Assembly: GCA_015499995.1 (NCBI GenBank)
Contig: JADNRV010000048.1
Span: 248,001-312,000, forward strand
From: Flammula alnicola
Taxonomy: Eukaryota > Basidiomycota > Agaricomycetes > Agaricales > Strophariaceae
DNA: 64,000 nucleotides
Reading direction: 5' to 3'
Shown: piece after piece, positions 22,158 through 35,195 of the stretch
Layout of the letters: each line of letters opens with the position of its first letter
Position numbering within the stretch: the stretch's first letter is position 1
The notes under the pieces: model-generated
The model's database searches: none
What the model was told of the DNA's origin: nothing
Seen by the model: only the letters and a program-made list of their open reading frames with translations
Made by a program: the position numbers and the translations under genes

Positions 22158-25100
22158 ATGGAGAAAGAAACTGCTGAGGATGTCAAAGAAGCAGTGGAGC
22201 GCGACTTTCAAATGCATTGTCGCGTCGCAGAAACCGATGCGTTGATGGCCAAATTGCTACCGGTACCAGACTCCGTTATCACCAAGGTACTCAAGAAGAT
22301 GGAGGTGAATTGCTGCTATGTGGCTGGAAAGTGGAAAGCCTTTCCGTCACCAAATGCTGCCCAGAAAGAGGAGGAGGTGTACAAGGCCTTCATCAGCGTC
22401 GCCAATGCTATCCGTGAAGCAGCGGAAGAAGTAATGAAAGAGGAAGGCAGCTCCCATGAGCGCCTGGGTGCTAACGAATGGGTGGACTACCATTCAAGGA
22501 CGCCGATATCCCAAGATACAGATGGTGCACCCATACGCCCAGATGCCCTCCTTGCCTTGCTTGCCTTGCTTGGTCTGAAGCAGCAGGTTGAGAAAATGGA
22601 ATCAGCCAGAGCCAAGGTAAAAGTCTCGTTCCGTTCTAAGATTTTTTAATGCTGAGTTCCCGCAGAAGCAGGAGTCGAAGGCGACTACTTCGAAGGTGCC
22701 GACTTCAATCTTCGCAATTGTGAGCGAACAAACTGACTCCATATCACAGTTGGCCGTTTGGTGGCTTCAAATAGTCGCGGTAGTTGAAATGAAGCGATCG
22801 AATACCGAGGACTGGAAGGATCTCGTTAAACAACTCATTGGCTACCTGCGCCGTATTCTCCGCGAGCAACTTGATCGAAGATTTGTCTTTGGTTTCACCC
22901 TAGGACCATCTCAGTTGAATGTGTGGATGCACGATCGTTCCGGCGTTCTAGGAACGGCCAAATCGATAAACATCCATAAAGTAAGGTTGTTTTATGTCCT
23001 TTGAAATGGGAGTTGACGTCTGCTTCGTAGGATCCAAGCAATTTTATCCGCCTAATCTCCGCTTTCGTTGTCCTCTCCCCCGATAAACTTGGTTTTGATC
23101 CTGACATAAAGTTATATTTATCACCAGGCATCGTCATACCGTCATACCGGCTTGACAGTGACAGGGAGGCATATTCCACAAATCCCTACGATACGAAATG
23201 GGTCATCAAGTTCAGCAACGGCAAGGAGTATTTGACGGTCAAAACTTTGAGCATTGCTCGCGCCGGAATTATGCGCGGTAGAGGGACGCTTACGTGGGTC
23301 GTGGTTCCTTATCGTCCAGGACTATCATCGGCAGCTAGCCAAGCATCGCGAAGTCCCCAACAAGATACGAACTCAACCCTCGAATTGCTGAGAGAAGCAC
23401 CACAGGTTATTTTACTCATTTCATCCCTTGCTTGCTTTCTTACCCACATTCATTCCCAGATTTTCGTTCTAAAGCAGACATGGCGACCTCTGGATAGCAC
23501 AAGCGAAGACTACTACCATCAATTCGCAAAGGGGCCTGAAAGCAACTTCGTAGGTGCGATACGTCATTGGGAGGACGTGAAGATCAATGGCGAGAAAGAT
23601 GACACGGGTAAATTGATCCGACAAAGCTTGGACGCAAATCCGCCTCCCACTGCAGCAGGCAGTAAGCGTAACAGGGATGAGAATCAGGAACCACACCTTC
23701 ACGTTTACTGCACGGATGAAAACGAGATTGGATCATTCTGGGTGGAACATGCTAGAGAACCGGTCTTCCGAATTCGGACGAGAATCCTCTTGTCGACATA
23801 TGGATGGCCTCTCAAATATTTCAGTACACTCAGGGAGCTGCTCCGTGTACTTCGAGGCGCTATTCAAGGTGCTTCTCAGTTCTGTGCATCTTCCAGGGCC
23901 TGTTTCACCTCGACATACAGGCCACAAAGATCTCTACGTCAACGGCGTTCTCCATCGAGATATAAGTCCAGGAAATATCCTTATCGAATGGAATCCTGGG
24001 GCTAAGATCACGCCAGCCAAGTCTAGCGGCCGTCTCATTGACCTAGACCATGCCAAGGATGGCAGGAAGGTCGAAGACCGTCGTTCTAACACTGACCAAA
24101 TACTTGATTCCGACGACCTTCATATCGCGGCCCTCAGCATTGCTTCTGAATTCAAGAAAAACACCAAGGTTCCACCTGGTCAATTCAGAATCCAAGAGGA
24201 TGTCATCCTCCGAGCATTCGAGGTATACCCATCCAGTATACGTTGCCAGGTTTATGTGGTCGACGCAATTCAACATGCTCTAAATTTCAATCATCATCCC
24301 GGGGACGGCACTTGGTCTTGCATGACCCTTAATTGGAAACAAATAGTTTGGCCAGTTTACCATCCATCTGGTCGTCTACTTATTTTCTTATCCTAACCAG
24401 GTTGAAAAACTTTATGAATTTGAATCAGACGAACGGGAACATGGGTCACTGAGAACAGTACGTATTACACTCTGTTTATCACTCGCCACACTAACAACGT
24501 AGACAGGGCACACCACCATATACCAGTGGTGAAATTCTGTCTGACACATCCTATTTTACACATGAAAAGGTGTACCATGACGCCGTGCATGACCTTGAGT
24601 CATTTTTCTGGGTGCTTGTCCAGATATGCTTGACTCGGAAAGGACCAGGAGGTGAACGCCGAGAAGAACTCACCGTCGACCTGAAGGACGTGTCCGCAAT
24701 AGACAATGAAAGGTATCAGCAACTTCGGATTGTGGTGTGGTGTGTTTTTGAAAGCGACTTCGGTCGCCTTCGTGACAACAAAGAACACATCTTCAGAGCC
24801 TCTGAAATTTTCGAGCGGTATATTTTAAGTAATCTTCACTCTTACTTCGACCCTCTCAAACCACTCATGTCGGAATGGTTTAACCTACTAAGACTTGCTC
24901 ATACTCATCGTGGACTCGAATACCGTGCTGTCCATGACCGTGTCCTCGCAATCCTCGACGGGGTATTGGGCTCCGAAGATTCTGAGCTAGATGTCTTGAA
25001 CGAGGCAGGGCTGCAAGTGCTCAAAACCCGTGAACAGGATAGTATGTATAGCTCAGATCACGCAAAACACAAACAAAGCGATCATTAGTGATTCGAATAT

Positions 25101-25248
25101 TACAACCGACTGGGAGACATCCCCTCAAGGAACATCGAATGAATCTCAACCTTACAGAATCCCGATGTCCCCTCCTGATTCACCGTCTCCACGTCCAACA
25201 GCCAAGAGGATGAAAGCAGAACCCCGAACGCTGGATGGTGCTACGTGA
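22158..25248 (+). CDS. FunK1-type fungal protein kinase
   Basis: A multi-exon gene of about 800 residues. The N-terminal region (MEKETAEDVKEAVERDFQMH on) is helical and followed by the FunK1 pre-kinase part (VVEMKRSNTEDWKDLVKQLI, REQLDRRFVFGFTLGPSQLN, VWMHDRSG). The kinase core shows VLHRDISPGNILIEW (catalytic HRD with S in place of K two residues on) and GRLIDLDHAK, a DLD variant of DFG. The C-lobe has PYTSGEIL and the family signature YHDAVHDLESFFWVLVQICL. The tail ends with a proline/serine and basic stretch (PPDSPSPRPTAKRMKAEP). First intron about 22617-22665; the last intron uses a GTATAG donor so that SIDSNITTDW is in frame to the stop at 25246-25248. FunK1 kinases are expanded in multicellular basidiomycetes; substrates are unknown. 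A TTG 12 bases upstream is open but ATG 22158 is preferred. Confidence 0.85.
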
Positions 25249-25548
25249 AATGGTTTTTAGTGTTTGTCATGATGTCATGTAAGTAATGTTCAATATTACT
25301 TGAAGTACCTACTGCATCCTTTCAACTGGAAATTCAGAATCTGACATTAACATTCCAAGGTATTAATTGTATGTATTGGTTAAGATTCTCAATATTTGGT
25401 AGGAATCCCTCGGAATCATAATCCGAAAGACGAAGAAAGAAGTCTATCGTAGTAAAAGAATTATTTCGAGAGGCAGCAACACTCATCCGTGGCCTTGCCA
25501 GTACTCAGGAGGTACGCATCCCTAAGCTACATCAGCAAATTTAAAAAC

Positions 25549-27660
25549 TCAGTTCTTTTTCGCCCATGCTTCCTTTCCCTTGACCCAGGTGCTGAGAACA
25601 ATGCCCTGCCTGTCCAAGACAACAAGGTCCGCATGAGCTCCTGGACGAAGGGTTCCTTTCTTGTTCTCAATCCCCAAACATCTGCTCGATCATGTGTGGT
25701 TAGCAAACTTTAGAAAGAAAAAATTCAAGTCTGATGATGACGAACTTGGCAGGGTTGTAGGTGGCACATTTAATGGCTTCGCCTAGAGAACATCCTGTAA
25801 ACCGCGAAAAGTTTCGAACGCATTTATCGAGAGTGACAACGCTGATAGAAGTTAGGGTTAGCAACCAGGTCTTGGAAAAATCAAAGGAAAAAGATCAAGG
25901 ATAATGGACACAGGATAGATCCACTTGGATAACGATGAGAAGACAAATTAGGACTGACCTTCCTGCAAGTGTCGTTGTGCCTTCAATGTAAAGGCTTTCA
26001 CCTTTCTTGAAGAAACGCTTTCCATCCCGCCATTCATGAACGCCATCTTGGAGATTTGGGTCAAGGATTTTCATTGCTGACGACGAGGCAATGCAATCAA
26101 CAAAGACATTTTCACTGGATGAATGGAGCTTACCATCCGTAATAAGAATACACCTCTCAGGGAAGGAGGAATAGGCCAACTAAATAGGGAGCTTTAGACA
26201 AGACAGGTTTGTCAATACCACAAAGGAGTACGTACCCTCACGGAATTGGGGTGACAATGGATCCCGTCTACAATCAACCCATAGTACGGACGCTCAAATG
26301 CCATATCCGCAACTTGTCCCTTGTCAAGGTGCAAACTGAGTCTACTTTCCTTTCGAGTTGGAGGGTTAAGGTTAGAGGGCGTAGTGGTGCCGCTCAGCGG
26401 AATATCTTTCCGCTTAGGAGAAATGTCAAACGCTTCTGAGGATGCTGGAGGCGAGGAGGGTTCATGCTGGATAGATTTGTTGTTGGGAAGACCGGCTGAT
26501 GCAAGCTCCAAGGGCGATAAGGGATCGGTTAAAGTACATGGAAGGTGTGAGGTAATAGGGATGGCTGGGGAAGATACGTAAGGAGAAGCTCCTAGCAAGC
26601 CAATGATAGATGGATCGCGATGGTGCAATTGAGGCATCGCATTGAAAAGGTGCGTAATTAGGCGGGCACCATTTTGTACAGCCCGTGCTGCGACCTCGGT
26701 ACTTGCAACACTGAGGAAAAAGTTAATTACTGTCAAGACCTTCAAATAAGTTGCAAACCTGTGTCCGATAGAGAATACTATTCCCCTCTTATTCAATTCG
26801 TCCATTGCCTTCATCACTCCCGGAATTTCGGGTGCAGCGGTGATGACTCTAACGGCGGGATTCTGAGACCCAGGCATCATCCAATCTTCGGTCTCGACTA
26901 GGTTTACAGAGCCATAAACATCTTCAAACGACTTGAATCCTTCTAGAGCGGGTAACAGATATGCCGGTGCATGAGCTCCACGTTTCGTGAGGTCGATGAA
27001 CGGGCCTTCGGCGTGCCATCCCAACAGTGTGGCAGAAGTTGGAGTTGAGAAAGGTTTAAGGAGACTTAATAGCTTAGGATACTTTGATTTCTCTTGCGTC
27101 TATCGTAAAACCGATGAGTCTGTGGCTTTGTAGCAAAGGCTAGGCCTACGATTATAGTGGGCAACAGTCTAATAACCAGAAAGTGAGTTTCGGTTAATTT
27201 CACGCAGAATTTGCGGACTACATACGAAGTCACTCCTGTTTCGATTATCCTCTCAGCGACCATCTGCATGCCCTGTCGGTATGCCTCGTCATCGTCCTCG
27301 TACACTGAAAAGTCGAAGCCGTAGGCCCCATTTATCTGGATGTCTAAGAAGCCTGGACTGTTCAAGGCAAAAAAACATGAAAGCTCAGAATGATGAAACT
27401 TCTTGGACAAGAAACTCACCTCAATATATTTCCTCCAATATCAATAATCCTGTCGGGTCGCTCTCTACGCAGGTAGAAGGTTTTCTGGGTCCTGAAATGA
27501 GCGCCAAGATGAGATAACAATAAATTACAGAAGTACACACTTGAGCGTCCAAGATCAGACCACGCGTTTCATCTACCCATAAATCCTTCTCGACGATACT
27601 ACCGTCCTCCTGGGGGAGTAAGCAATTGGTGAAGCATATAAGACCGTTGGTGGAAGTCAT
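25549..27660 (-). CDS. N-acetylglucosamine-6-phosphate deacetylase
   Basis: The enzyme removes acetate from GlcNAc-6-phosphate in the breakdown of chitin-derived amino sugars (NagA/AMDHD2 type, amidohydrolase fold). On the reverse strand from ATG 27660: MTSTNGLICFTNCLLPQEDG, then PGFLDIQINGAYGFDFS, GWHAEGPFI (metal-binding Glu), RVITAAPEIPG, GARLITHLFNAM and LIVDGIHCHPNSV (metal His), LITDG (catalytic Asp), EGTTTLAGR, SVVTLDKCVRNF, ATYNPAK, LRPGAHADLVVLDRQG, ending EAWAKKN with TGA at 25549-25551. Introns are 50-110 nt. Between GASPYVS and the YYGLIVDG strand lies an extra segment of about 95 residues rich in Pro and Ser (about 26290-26580) that bacterial enzymes lack. Confidence 0.92.
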
Positions 27661-30600
27661 TGTTGTTTCGAGGGCAGAGAAGGCTGCAAAAAAGTCGCTT
27701 CTTAAGTCTCGTCCTCCGTTCTATTTGAAGCTAAAGATATGGAGATGTCTTCGCCGAGCATATGGCACATGATGCCGGAGAGCATGCCTTCGCGTTCTGG
27801 GTTGATTCTGGATCATCTGTGTCGTTTGTCTTGATTAGTATAGGAGTTCTCGTTGTCTCTGCACGTTCGTGCAATCATTTGATACATCGAATGAGCTGAC
27901 AAGCCAGTGGAAGAGTGCGCATATGAGGGTTTTGATCGAAAGATAAATGAAGCTGTGCTGGTGCCAGCAGGTCGCGTACAAATTTGGAAACTCGAAATCT
28001 AGTCCCTTTCCCTGCTACCGTCACCAGCAGGTTCTTCTTGTACACAAATACTGGCCCATTTGATACCTGGCGCATGGATTGCGTGTCGTGGTTGCAGATT
28101 AGGCATCCCCTTCTTTCCATGCATGTGTGCGAACTTGCAGAAGGTCATGTCCACATGTTCGACCTTTCTTTGTGTTGTCAGTGTTCATCTACCACGGATT
28201 CATCCAAAATGTATATACGTGCGTTATTGCTTTTTCCCTGCTGAAATACAATTACACTGAAGCCACCTGCACGATATCTAGATTATGGTACGAATATTAA
28301 CAGATTTAATCATCAGCTTCATCGACGGTGTTGTATAATCATCGTTCATTCGAAAGGAAGCACAAATTGGGAGCAAATCACATATTCACCAAATCAGAAC
28401 AGTCGATATTCCTTCCTTGACTGCGCCGGAAAGGTGGAGGTGCATACATACACTTCGGTCGAGGCACTCCGAAGGGTAGTCACTCTCTGATCTTCGAGAT
28501 CATGAATATAATTTGTCGAATCTATACGTAGGTGAGTGCGCATAGTGCATGCCTCTTGGGCCGGTGAACGATGCTAACAGTGGCTTCGCAGATATCGAGG
28601 CGCCGAGTCGTTGACGCCGTAAACCATGCCCCGCCACAACTCAAGCCTCAAGCACGAGCCAGCTTACCAGCTCAAATCCGTGGCTAACGGGCTCCTTTTA
28701 CAGATAGCAGAGAACCAGTGGATTAGCGAAACTTTGGACCAAGCTTACGTTGAAATACCGCGCCGAACGGATTTTTCTAAAAGACAACAACCCCGACAAC
28801 GACATCCCTACCTTCTAGATAGACCGATTCTTGGCCTGATTGCCGTTTCGTTATATCAGGTGCATCTTATTGCTTGCTTATTACACCATGCTCGCGTTCA
28901 TTGGATGTTAGTTTTATGGGCCATCAGTAAGTGTTTGCGCGCCTATCTTATCTTTGCGATTATATGTACTAAACACATACCCGGAGTGCCATGCCGGGGC
29001 GATGTTGAGCAATGACATCATACTCTTCCGACCGAAGGTTGCGTTTCTTTCATGAACTACGGCCAAAAATTGTCTCAGTTCAGAAAATGGGGAAACATAA
29101 CCTTCGACGATAGCACGAGCGGCTCATCGAACGTTGAAATGTAGGTCCGAACTCGGGAGCTCGGATTGAACCAGCTTCAGTTTCTCAACTCATGCCGCGG
29201 CCCACGGATTTTCCCGACGGAATAGGGAAACCAGTGCAATGTAAGTATTGCCTACCCTGGAGCTGTTGGCCGAATCGTTTGGCTCTAGTCGGAAGTCCTG
29301 TGGCTTTCCCCATATTACTCTGGTTTTCGGAAGTTTTCAAAGGCGCGAGTGAACGCACCTTCCAAGTCCGAGGCGACATTAGCGACTCTAGAAATCTCTC
29401 ATGATACATTCATTCATCCAATAGGATAAGCACCTCTCTTTGAAGGCTTTATCATATGCATTTTTCATATTCATCGATGTCGCACTGGGCCCAGGAGGTA
29501 AACTGAACAGTACAACTAGGTAAGCGCTAGGCCTTCTATCCGCCAACCCATTTCTAACAATTCCTCAAGGAAATTAGCCTCCAAGTCCCGTTCAGGGATG
29601 TCGATGCATGCTGATGATTTTTTACACAGATAAGATAACGACCCCTTGAGACCTGATGAACACATGCTCCCGAGTTTACGCAGGCAGCTCTGCGCCTTCG
29701 GTGCGGGCCAAAGGTGGGTCGTCGTGAACACCTTCACACGCGGTAGCGTCAATGCCGGTGTGCTATCCCACATGACAGAGCTGCATTCCGGTCCTCTCCT
29801 GCAATGGTTTGGACTCGTACAACTTTTGAAAAAATCAGAGGTACCACGGGCGAACGTCGGAATTCACTCGGTCCCTGTACTTTCCCGTGTACTTTCCGAT
29901 GTACTGTCGAATGAGGCCTGACGCCTGAACGTCGAAAGACAGATGCAATTCATCCTAAACGCCGACGCCCATTGCTATCTTTTTTCGTGTTAGCCAATCC
30001 GACGCCGCGGTGCGTTAGCTTTGACCTCTTTTTGGCATACTCAGACATGCCCACTAGTGCGCTACCTACTTGACAACTGTAAAGCGTCGAATCAAGCAAA
30101 TACTTACCGGCGCATCAGTGCTAACAGAAAAACAAAAGAGATGCAAAATTAGCCTCGGACTAAAATTGGGTCTCTGTTTTATTTTAGGACCACCTTCTCG
30201 TCGGCTGTTGGTGTGCCATGGTCCTTGTCAGTGGTCACCGCCAAAAAGCGACTGACATTCGCAATTGTCAGTAAGTGGAGGCACACGCTACAGTGGAGTC
30301 GAGCCTGCTCGAGCCTGATATCGAAATCGAGTCGGTTCACGAGGGAACCCATCTAAGCAATGGCCAGACAAATCAAATCAAATCACCAAGAAAGATAACC
30401 GCAATCGCCAAACCCCCCGTCGCCATGAGCATATCTCTTCGGCTAATCGCATCACTAGGATTGAAAGTCAATTTTCTCTCCCCCTCTATTTTTTGATTGG
30501 GTCTTTGAAATCTTCTTGCACGCTCCTTTCCAAAACTCGCTGATTCTTTCAATGCAACGCCCCTCGTGTTCTGCAGAGCGTGTCCTCATAAATACATGAT

Positions 30601-31500
30601 TTCCATGGACTTGGACATCAAGCTTTCATTTTCGAACGCGAGGTCGCAACGCTCGGAGAATGTTCCATCTACTTACTTACGATGATATGCACTGGTCCGC
30701 ACGGACGTATTTTTCCATACATATGGAGGCAGTTGCTACCCCGCACTGCGGCAGACTGCGACATCAAAACTAATGCATATGGAAACAGCCTCCGTTTGAA
30801 CTTTGCGTCCGTCAAAGCGTCGCGGAGCTCGAACGCCTCTCGCCTCTTGTTCGCCTCACTGGCATATCATTCTTCAAAGCCTCAATCAGAGGGGGGCGCT
30901 TGATACTAGTTGTTATCAACTGTCGATGGTTATAACTTAAGTAACACGCTTTCGCCTCACACCCCGTTGCGATAATTAAACTATGTGCACAGTATTTTTA
31001 GGGCTCTTATTTATACACATTGCACTTAATGTGGTGTTAAGCAGTCTTCAAGAGCTTGCTGGGCCATTGGATGAGCCGCAGATTTTATCCGGGATGCAAT
31101 CGTTCGTTAATTTTGATCTTGAATTGCGACTACTGACGCCTATGGAACTTCTAGGTCATTCATTCATTCATTCATGGCAAACTTTTATTGGCATGCACGA
31201 CGTCTGGCAGCGTCATGCATGAAGTAAGTAGTATACTAGTCAAATGCCACTTGGACGGTTTGAACGCCAGCGCCAGTGTCAAACCAATTTTTGTTCTATG
31301 CCAAAAAAGAATGACGACCGAACTTCTACAGTGGTGTGCGTGTCCTGTAACATTCGGCCGTCTGCCTCGCCACCGAGCCAGGGGGGCATCGTCTGATTTT
31401 GATTTTTTATCGTTGCCAACTCTTGCGAAGCATGATGCATGATGGCGACGCACGGCTTCTCCTCACCGTCATCCATCTCTCCATGGCCATCAGAAATCCT

Positions 31501-31520
31501 ACATACATACATACATACAT
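31501..31520. repeat. ACAT microsatellite
   Basis: Five perfect tandem copies of the tetranucleotide ACAT. Confidence 0.9.
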
Positions 31521-31593
31521 TGTCCAACAGAAGCGAGCCGAGCCAGATCTGGTTCACTACTTACGGATTCCTTCCACCCAGAAGATCTAAGTA

Positions 31594-31615
31594 TTCAAGT
31601 TCAAGTTCAAGTTCA
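31594..31615. repeat. TTCAAG hexanucleotide microsatellite
   Basis: Three full copies and one partial copy of TTCAAG in tandem. Confidence 0.85.
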
Positions 31616-33337
31616 TCATATGTAGTACTTACTTTGTACAATTGTTCGCTGATTTCTGCAGATTGCATCGATGGTGGAAGCCTGAGGCCTGAGGCCTGAG
31701 CTTGAGCTTGATTGACATGCGATATCCACTGGAACACCCTCTCGGCGTCCCGGCCCCCTCTCCTCCCCACCAAACCCAAACCAAAAAGCCGGGCCCCAGA
31801 AGCCACCCTACATAGAAGTTTAGAACTGCAAACGGACCGGAAACATGCGTTGTTATATTAGGTAGTAGTCCACTGGCACATCGTATTATAATTATAATCA
31901 TACCAACGATTCCGAACCGGGTTTACCTCGAGGATATCGCGGAGCCTTTAAGCTTGCCGATTGAAAGGTAGTGAGTATGTAGTACTCACCTGTACTTCCT
32001 AGTAGTAGTCACCTGAGAGCCTGCCAGAAGACTCCAAGACTCTAGCTATAGACTCGGACGTCTAGAAAAACGGTACCGCAAATAAGTTGTACGTACAGGA
32101 GTAAGAAGTCCTTCGAGAACCCCACACTTTTACTCCTTAGATTTCGGATTTCACATTTAGGATGGGATACAATACTAAGCGGGGTATTATATCGAACACA
32201 CGTCTGAGCGAGAGAGTAGCCGATATCGATACTGAGTAGAATAGTCTAAGGGTGAATTGGAAGAGACAGTGGGCCGCCCAAGTCAAGCCAAGCGAGGTCC
32301 CAGACCTCGAAAGGTAAGGGTGTATGTATGCCATATATACTGGACAATAATAAAAAGACAGTCGAAACCATATCCAACCAATGAAAGGAAAAAAGAAAAG
32401 AGGAAGAGGAAGAGGAAGAGTTAAAAAAAACCCTGCCAAAAGCCCGCCCACCCAAGCGCGACGACGACGTCGACAGAGAGAATGCACAGCAGCCTCAAAA
32501 ACACACTCATCGGGCGGGGGCTCAGGCAGGGACGTCGGAGGAAGGAGGGAATCGCATAATACGTTACTTTTCTCATATAATAAAAAAACACAAGTAGCTA
32601 AGTAGGTAGTAGTTAAATTCATAGCAAGCCTGGATGGGTATACGGTATACGAACCACAAAGGGGAAAAAAAGGGAGTTTAGGAGTTAAACATTGTCATAT
32701 GGTACGATACGGGATACGGGATGCGGGATACGATAAATAAGTAGACGGATATGCCTGGATTGCCCATGTCTCGGCGGGGCGGCGGCGGCGGCGAAGGATG
32801 CGGCGAGTGTGGGTGTGATATGGGTAACGGCGACGGACATTATCGGTGTGTTTTGAGGGTGCGGAGTGGGTTGTAGTAGGTAGGGTGCAGCCATTCCGAG
32901 ACGGGGCGATTACAGCGCAGCGTGTGTGCGTGTGTGTGCGGTTGGAGGCGGTGGGTGGGTGTTCATACTAATACAGAGAAGAGAGTGGGATGTGGACAGG
33001 GACAGACAGCAAATCGACAAAGCAGTAAAAAAAGAAGAAAAGAAAAGAATAAACCCTATGGCAGAAAAGAAAAAACGACCTCGAAAAAGAATATAAACAA
33101 AGGGGTGGGTGGGATGGTATGGCACACGAAAAGAAAAGGAAAAGACCGACAGTAGTCGTAGTCGAATCGAACGCGAAAGATAAAGAAGAAGAAGAAAAAG
33201 TCATAAAAAAGGCCGCGCACTTCACCTATTACAGTGAAGAAAAGAAAGAATTTTATGTTCAAATGCATAATAACGGGGAGTTCAGCACAACTGCACCTCC
33301 CACTCCCCACCCTCACCACCCGCCTGCGGCATGCTCT

Positions 33338-35195
33338 TCAGCGCGATCCGCACTCGCCGCCTCGCGCCCGTTGTCGAATCCGGAATGCTAAACTCCGACC
33401 CAAACCCCCCACCGCGTCCGACGTCGTCATCCGGCCGTACTCCAACAACGACGATGCCGACAACGACGACGACGAGGACGACGGCGACGCACCCGCATAC
33501 CTAATCTCGCCATCAGCCGCAAACGCCATCATCCCATAATCCGCGGGCGAGACACCGAGGCCCAGGAACGGGTCGTCCGCCGCACAAGGCGACGCCGCGA
33601 ACGCGTCGAGGGAGCTGCCGAACTGCGACGACGAAAGCGACTCCGCGCCAGACCACATCGCGAGCGAGGACAACGAGGGCGAGTGCACGCTGTTGCTCGC
33701 GGGGCTGCCGTACGACGACGATGAGTAGTGCGAGGAGCTGCTCGCGCCCGGGGACGCGGAGCGCGACGACGCCGCGGAGGGCGGGTGTATCCGCACGCGG
33801 ATCTTGCCGTCGTCCGACGGGGATGTATCAAACGAGATGTCCAAATCGCCGAGTCCGCCCAAGTCCGTCGAATCCGTGCCGGCGAATTGCAGCTTGCGTA
33901 CTGTTGTTGTTGTTGTGGGGGCCTTGTGTTGGTGGTGGTCGGCATCCAAATCCATTAGCGAGCTGCCTGTTGTCTTTGTCCAGTCGTAGTCGTTTGGGAA
34001 ATACGAATTGTAGTCAAAGGTGGATGCAGATGAGGCCGGGAAGGGGTTGGGTATCGCGAAGCTTGTAGGAGCCGTTGATTGCATGCGCATCGACAGCAGT
34101 GTAGGCAGAGCACATAGGAGCACCTATTGGGGTTGTGGATATGATGAGGAAATGATGCAAGAAAGCTATAATTAAAACACTGACCATCAATCCGAGGCTG
34201 GCGCCTGATTTGTGAGCTGATGGAACAGTTGTAGAGCGAGGAGGCGATGAGAGGGAAGAAAACTGGGGCTCTGTTGCCTCGAGCTTGACTGAAACATCCC
34301 GGGCCAATTGAGCGCTGAGAGAGCGTTCCCGCTCTTTCGCAGCGGCGAGTTGGGCCTTGAGCTGCTCTACCTCGGAAACAAGATGTGTGTCCGATTGGGG
34401 GTTTTGCGGAGTCGTAATGGAGTTGCCGTTTTGGGTAAGAGCTAGAAGCCTGGCGTTTTCCTGTTCCAATTCGGCGACGCGTCTGTAGAAGGCAAAGGAA
34501 CAACGATTAGCATGGAAATAAATGAAAGGATGTGGAGAGGAAGACAGGGCAGGAGGCAGGAGGCATGGAGGGAGCGTGGGTGGAGACGTACACTTCCATG
34601 CATTCGAACTCTTCGCGCTTGCGCTGCCTGCTGAGGAAGGCGGCGGCGCGATTCTTGACGAGCCTTGCCTCCCGTTTGCTGAGACCGGAGACATCGGGAG
34701 GGACGAAATCCTTGCTGTTGATGCGCTCGCCCACGGCGCGTTTCTTTGTAGCACTGGGTGCGGGGCTGGCTGAGCGCTTGGCGCCGCAGGAAGAGAGGTC
34801 AGAAGAACTTAGATGGCGGTCATCCAATGGCCGATTGACCTCGACGCACAGAGACGGCGAGCGGGATGGAGGAGTAGGAGGGCGGGCGAGCTCGGGGAAG
34901 TCAAAGACCTGGTGGGTGGGTAGACAGAGCTCCGAGTCTGCTGCGGAGTCAGGGGTCATGCGCATCTTGAGCATCCTGGAAGTGGGTACAGGGGAGTCTG
35001 TGATATGGGAGCCCTCAGAGTTTGGTGGGGAGGGGGGTAGGTTGTAGTAGGGGTAGGCGAAGTTGTCGGCGGTGGGAGAAAAGAGGGGCTGTTGGATATC
35101 CCACTGGTGGTCTGTGCCATGGATACTGGGGATAGCAGAGGAGCGTCGCAAGCGATTATTTGGGACATTTGAAGGGAGAGGGGCTGCGTTGACAT
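33338..35195 (-). CDS. bZIP transcription factor with a predicted transmembrane segment
   Basis: Read on the reverse strand. The basic region is REARLVKNRAAAFLSRQRKR followed by a leucine-zipper-like heptad (VRVAELEQENARLLAL, then LVSEVEQLKAQLAAAKERE). About 100 residues later a hydrophobic segment GASLGLMVLLCALPTLLSM is flanked by a basic/polar sequence, suggesting a membrane anchor. The C-terminal 230 residues are Ser/Ala/Asp-rich. Exons: 35195 to 34592, 34482 to 34185, 34123 to 33338, with introns of about 108 and 61 nt. The long 5' frame has no ATG; starting at ATG 35195 (MSTQPLSLQMSQIIACDAPL) needs removal of a 38-nt GT...AG stretch inside exon 1 to enter the frame PLFSPTADNFAYPYYNLPP. 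A membrane-held bZIP would need release by proteolysis, as ATF6/CREB3 in animals; that is inference. It is unlikely to be a plain Hac1. Confidence 0.75.

Larger units (their letters stand above)
27661..33337. other. 5.7-kb region without a recognised gene
   Basis: Reading frames here are short and show no family motif on either strand; one at 28626-29015 (129 codons) has a hydrophobic middle but no other support. Short tandem repeats occur at 31501-31520 (ACAT) and about 31594-31615 (TTCAAG). Purine-rich low-complexity runs lie at 32380-32420 and 33030-33200, the latter probably in the 3' flank of the bZIP gene. A non-coding RNA gene could not be seen or excluded. Confidence 0.4.

Noticed and set aside
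28626..29015. 129-codon plus-strand frame
   Set aside because: There is no recognisable domain or splice context, and codon use is unremarkable; not enough to call a gene.
29145..29185. Possible tRNA B-box (GGTTCAATCC, reverse strand)
   Set aside because: The bases around it do not form a T-stem, and no acceptor stem or D-arm could be drawn.
34584..35195. Identification of the bZIP gene as HAC1/XBP1
   Set aside because: The basic region is somewhat similar, but a membrane segment is present and no non-spliceosomal intron with the expected loop sites after the zipper was found.
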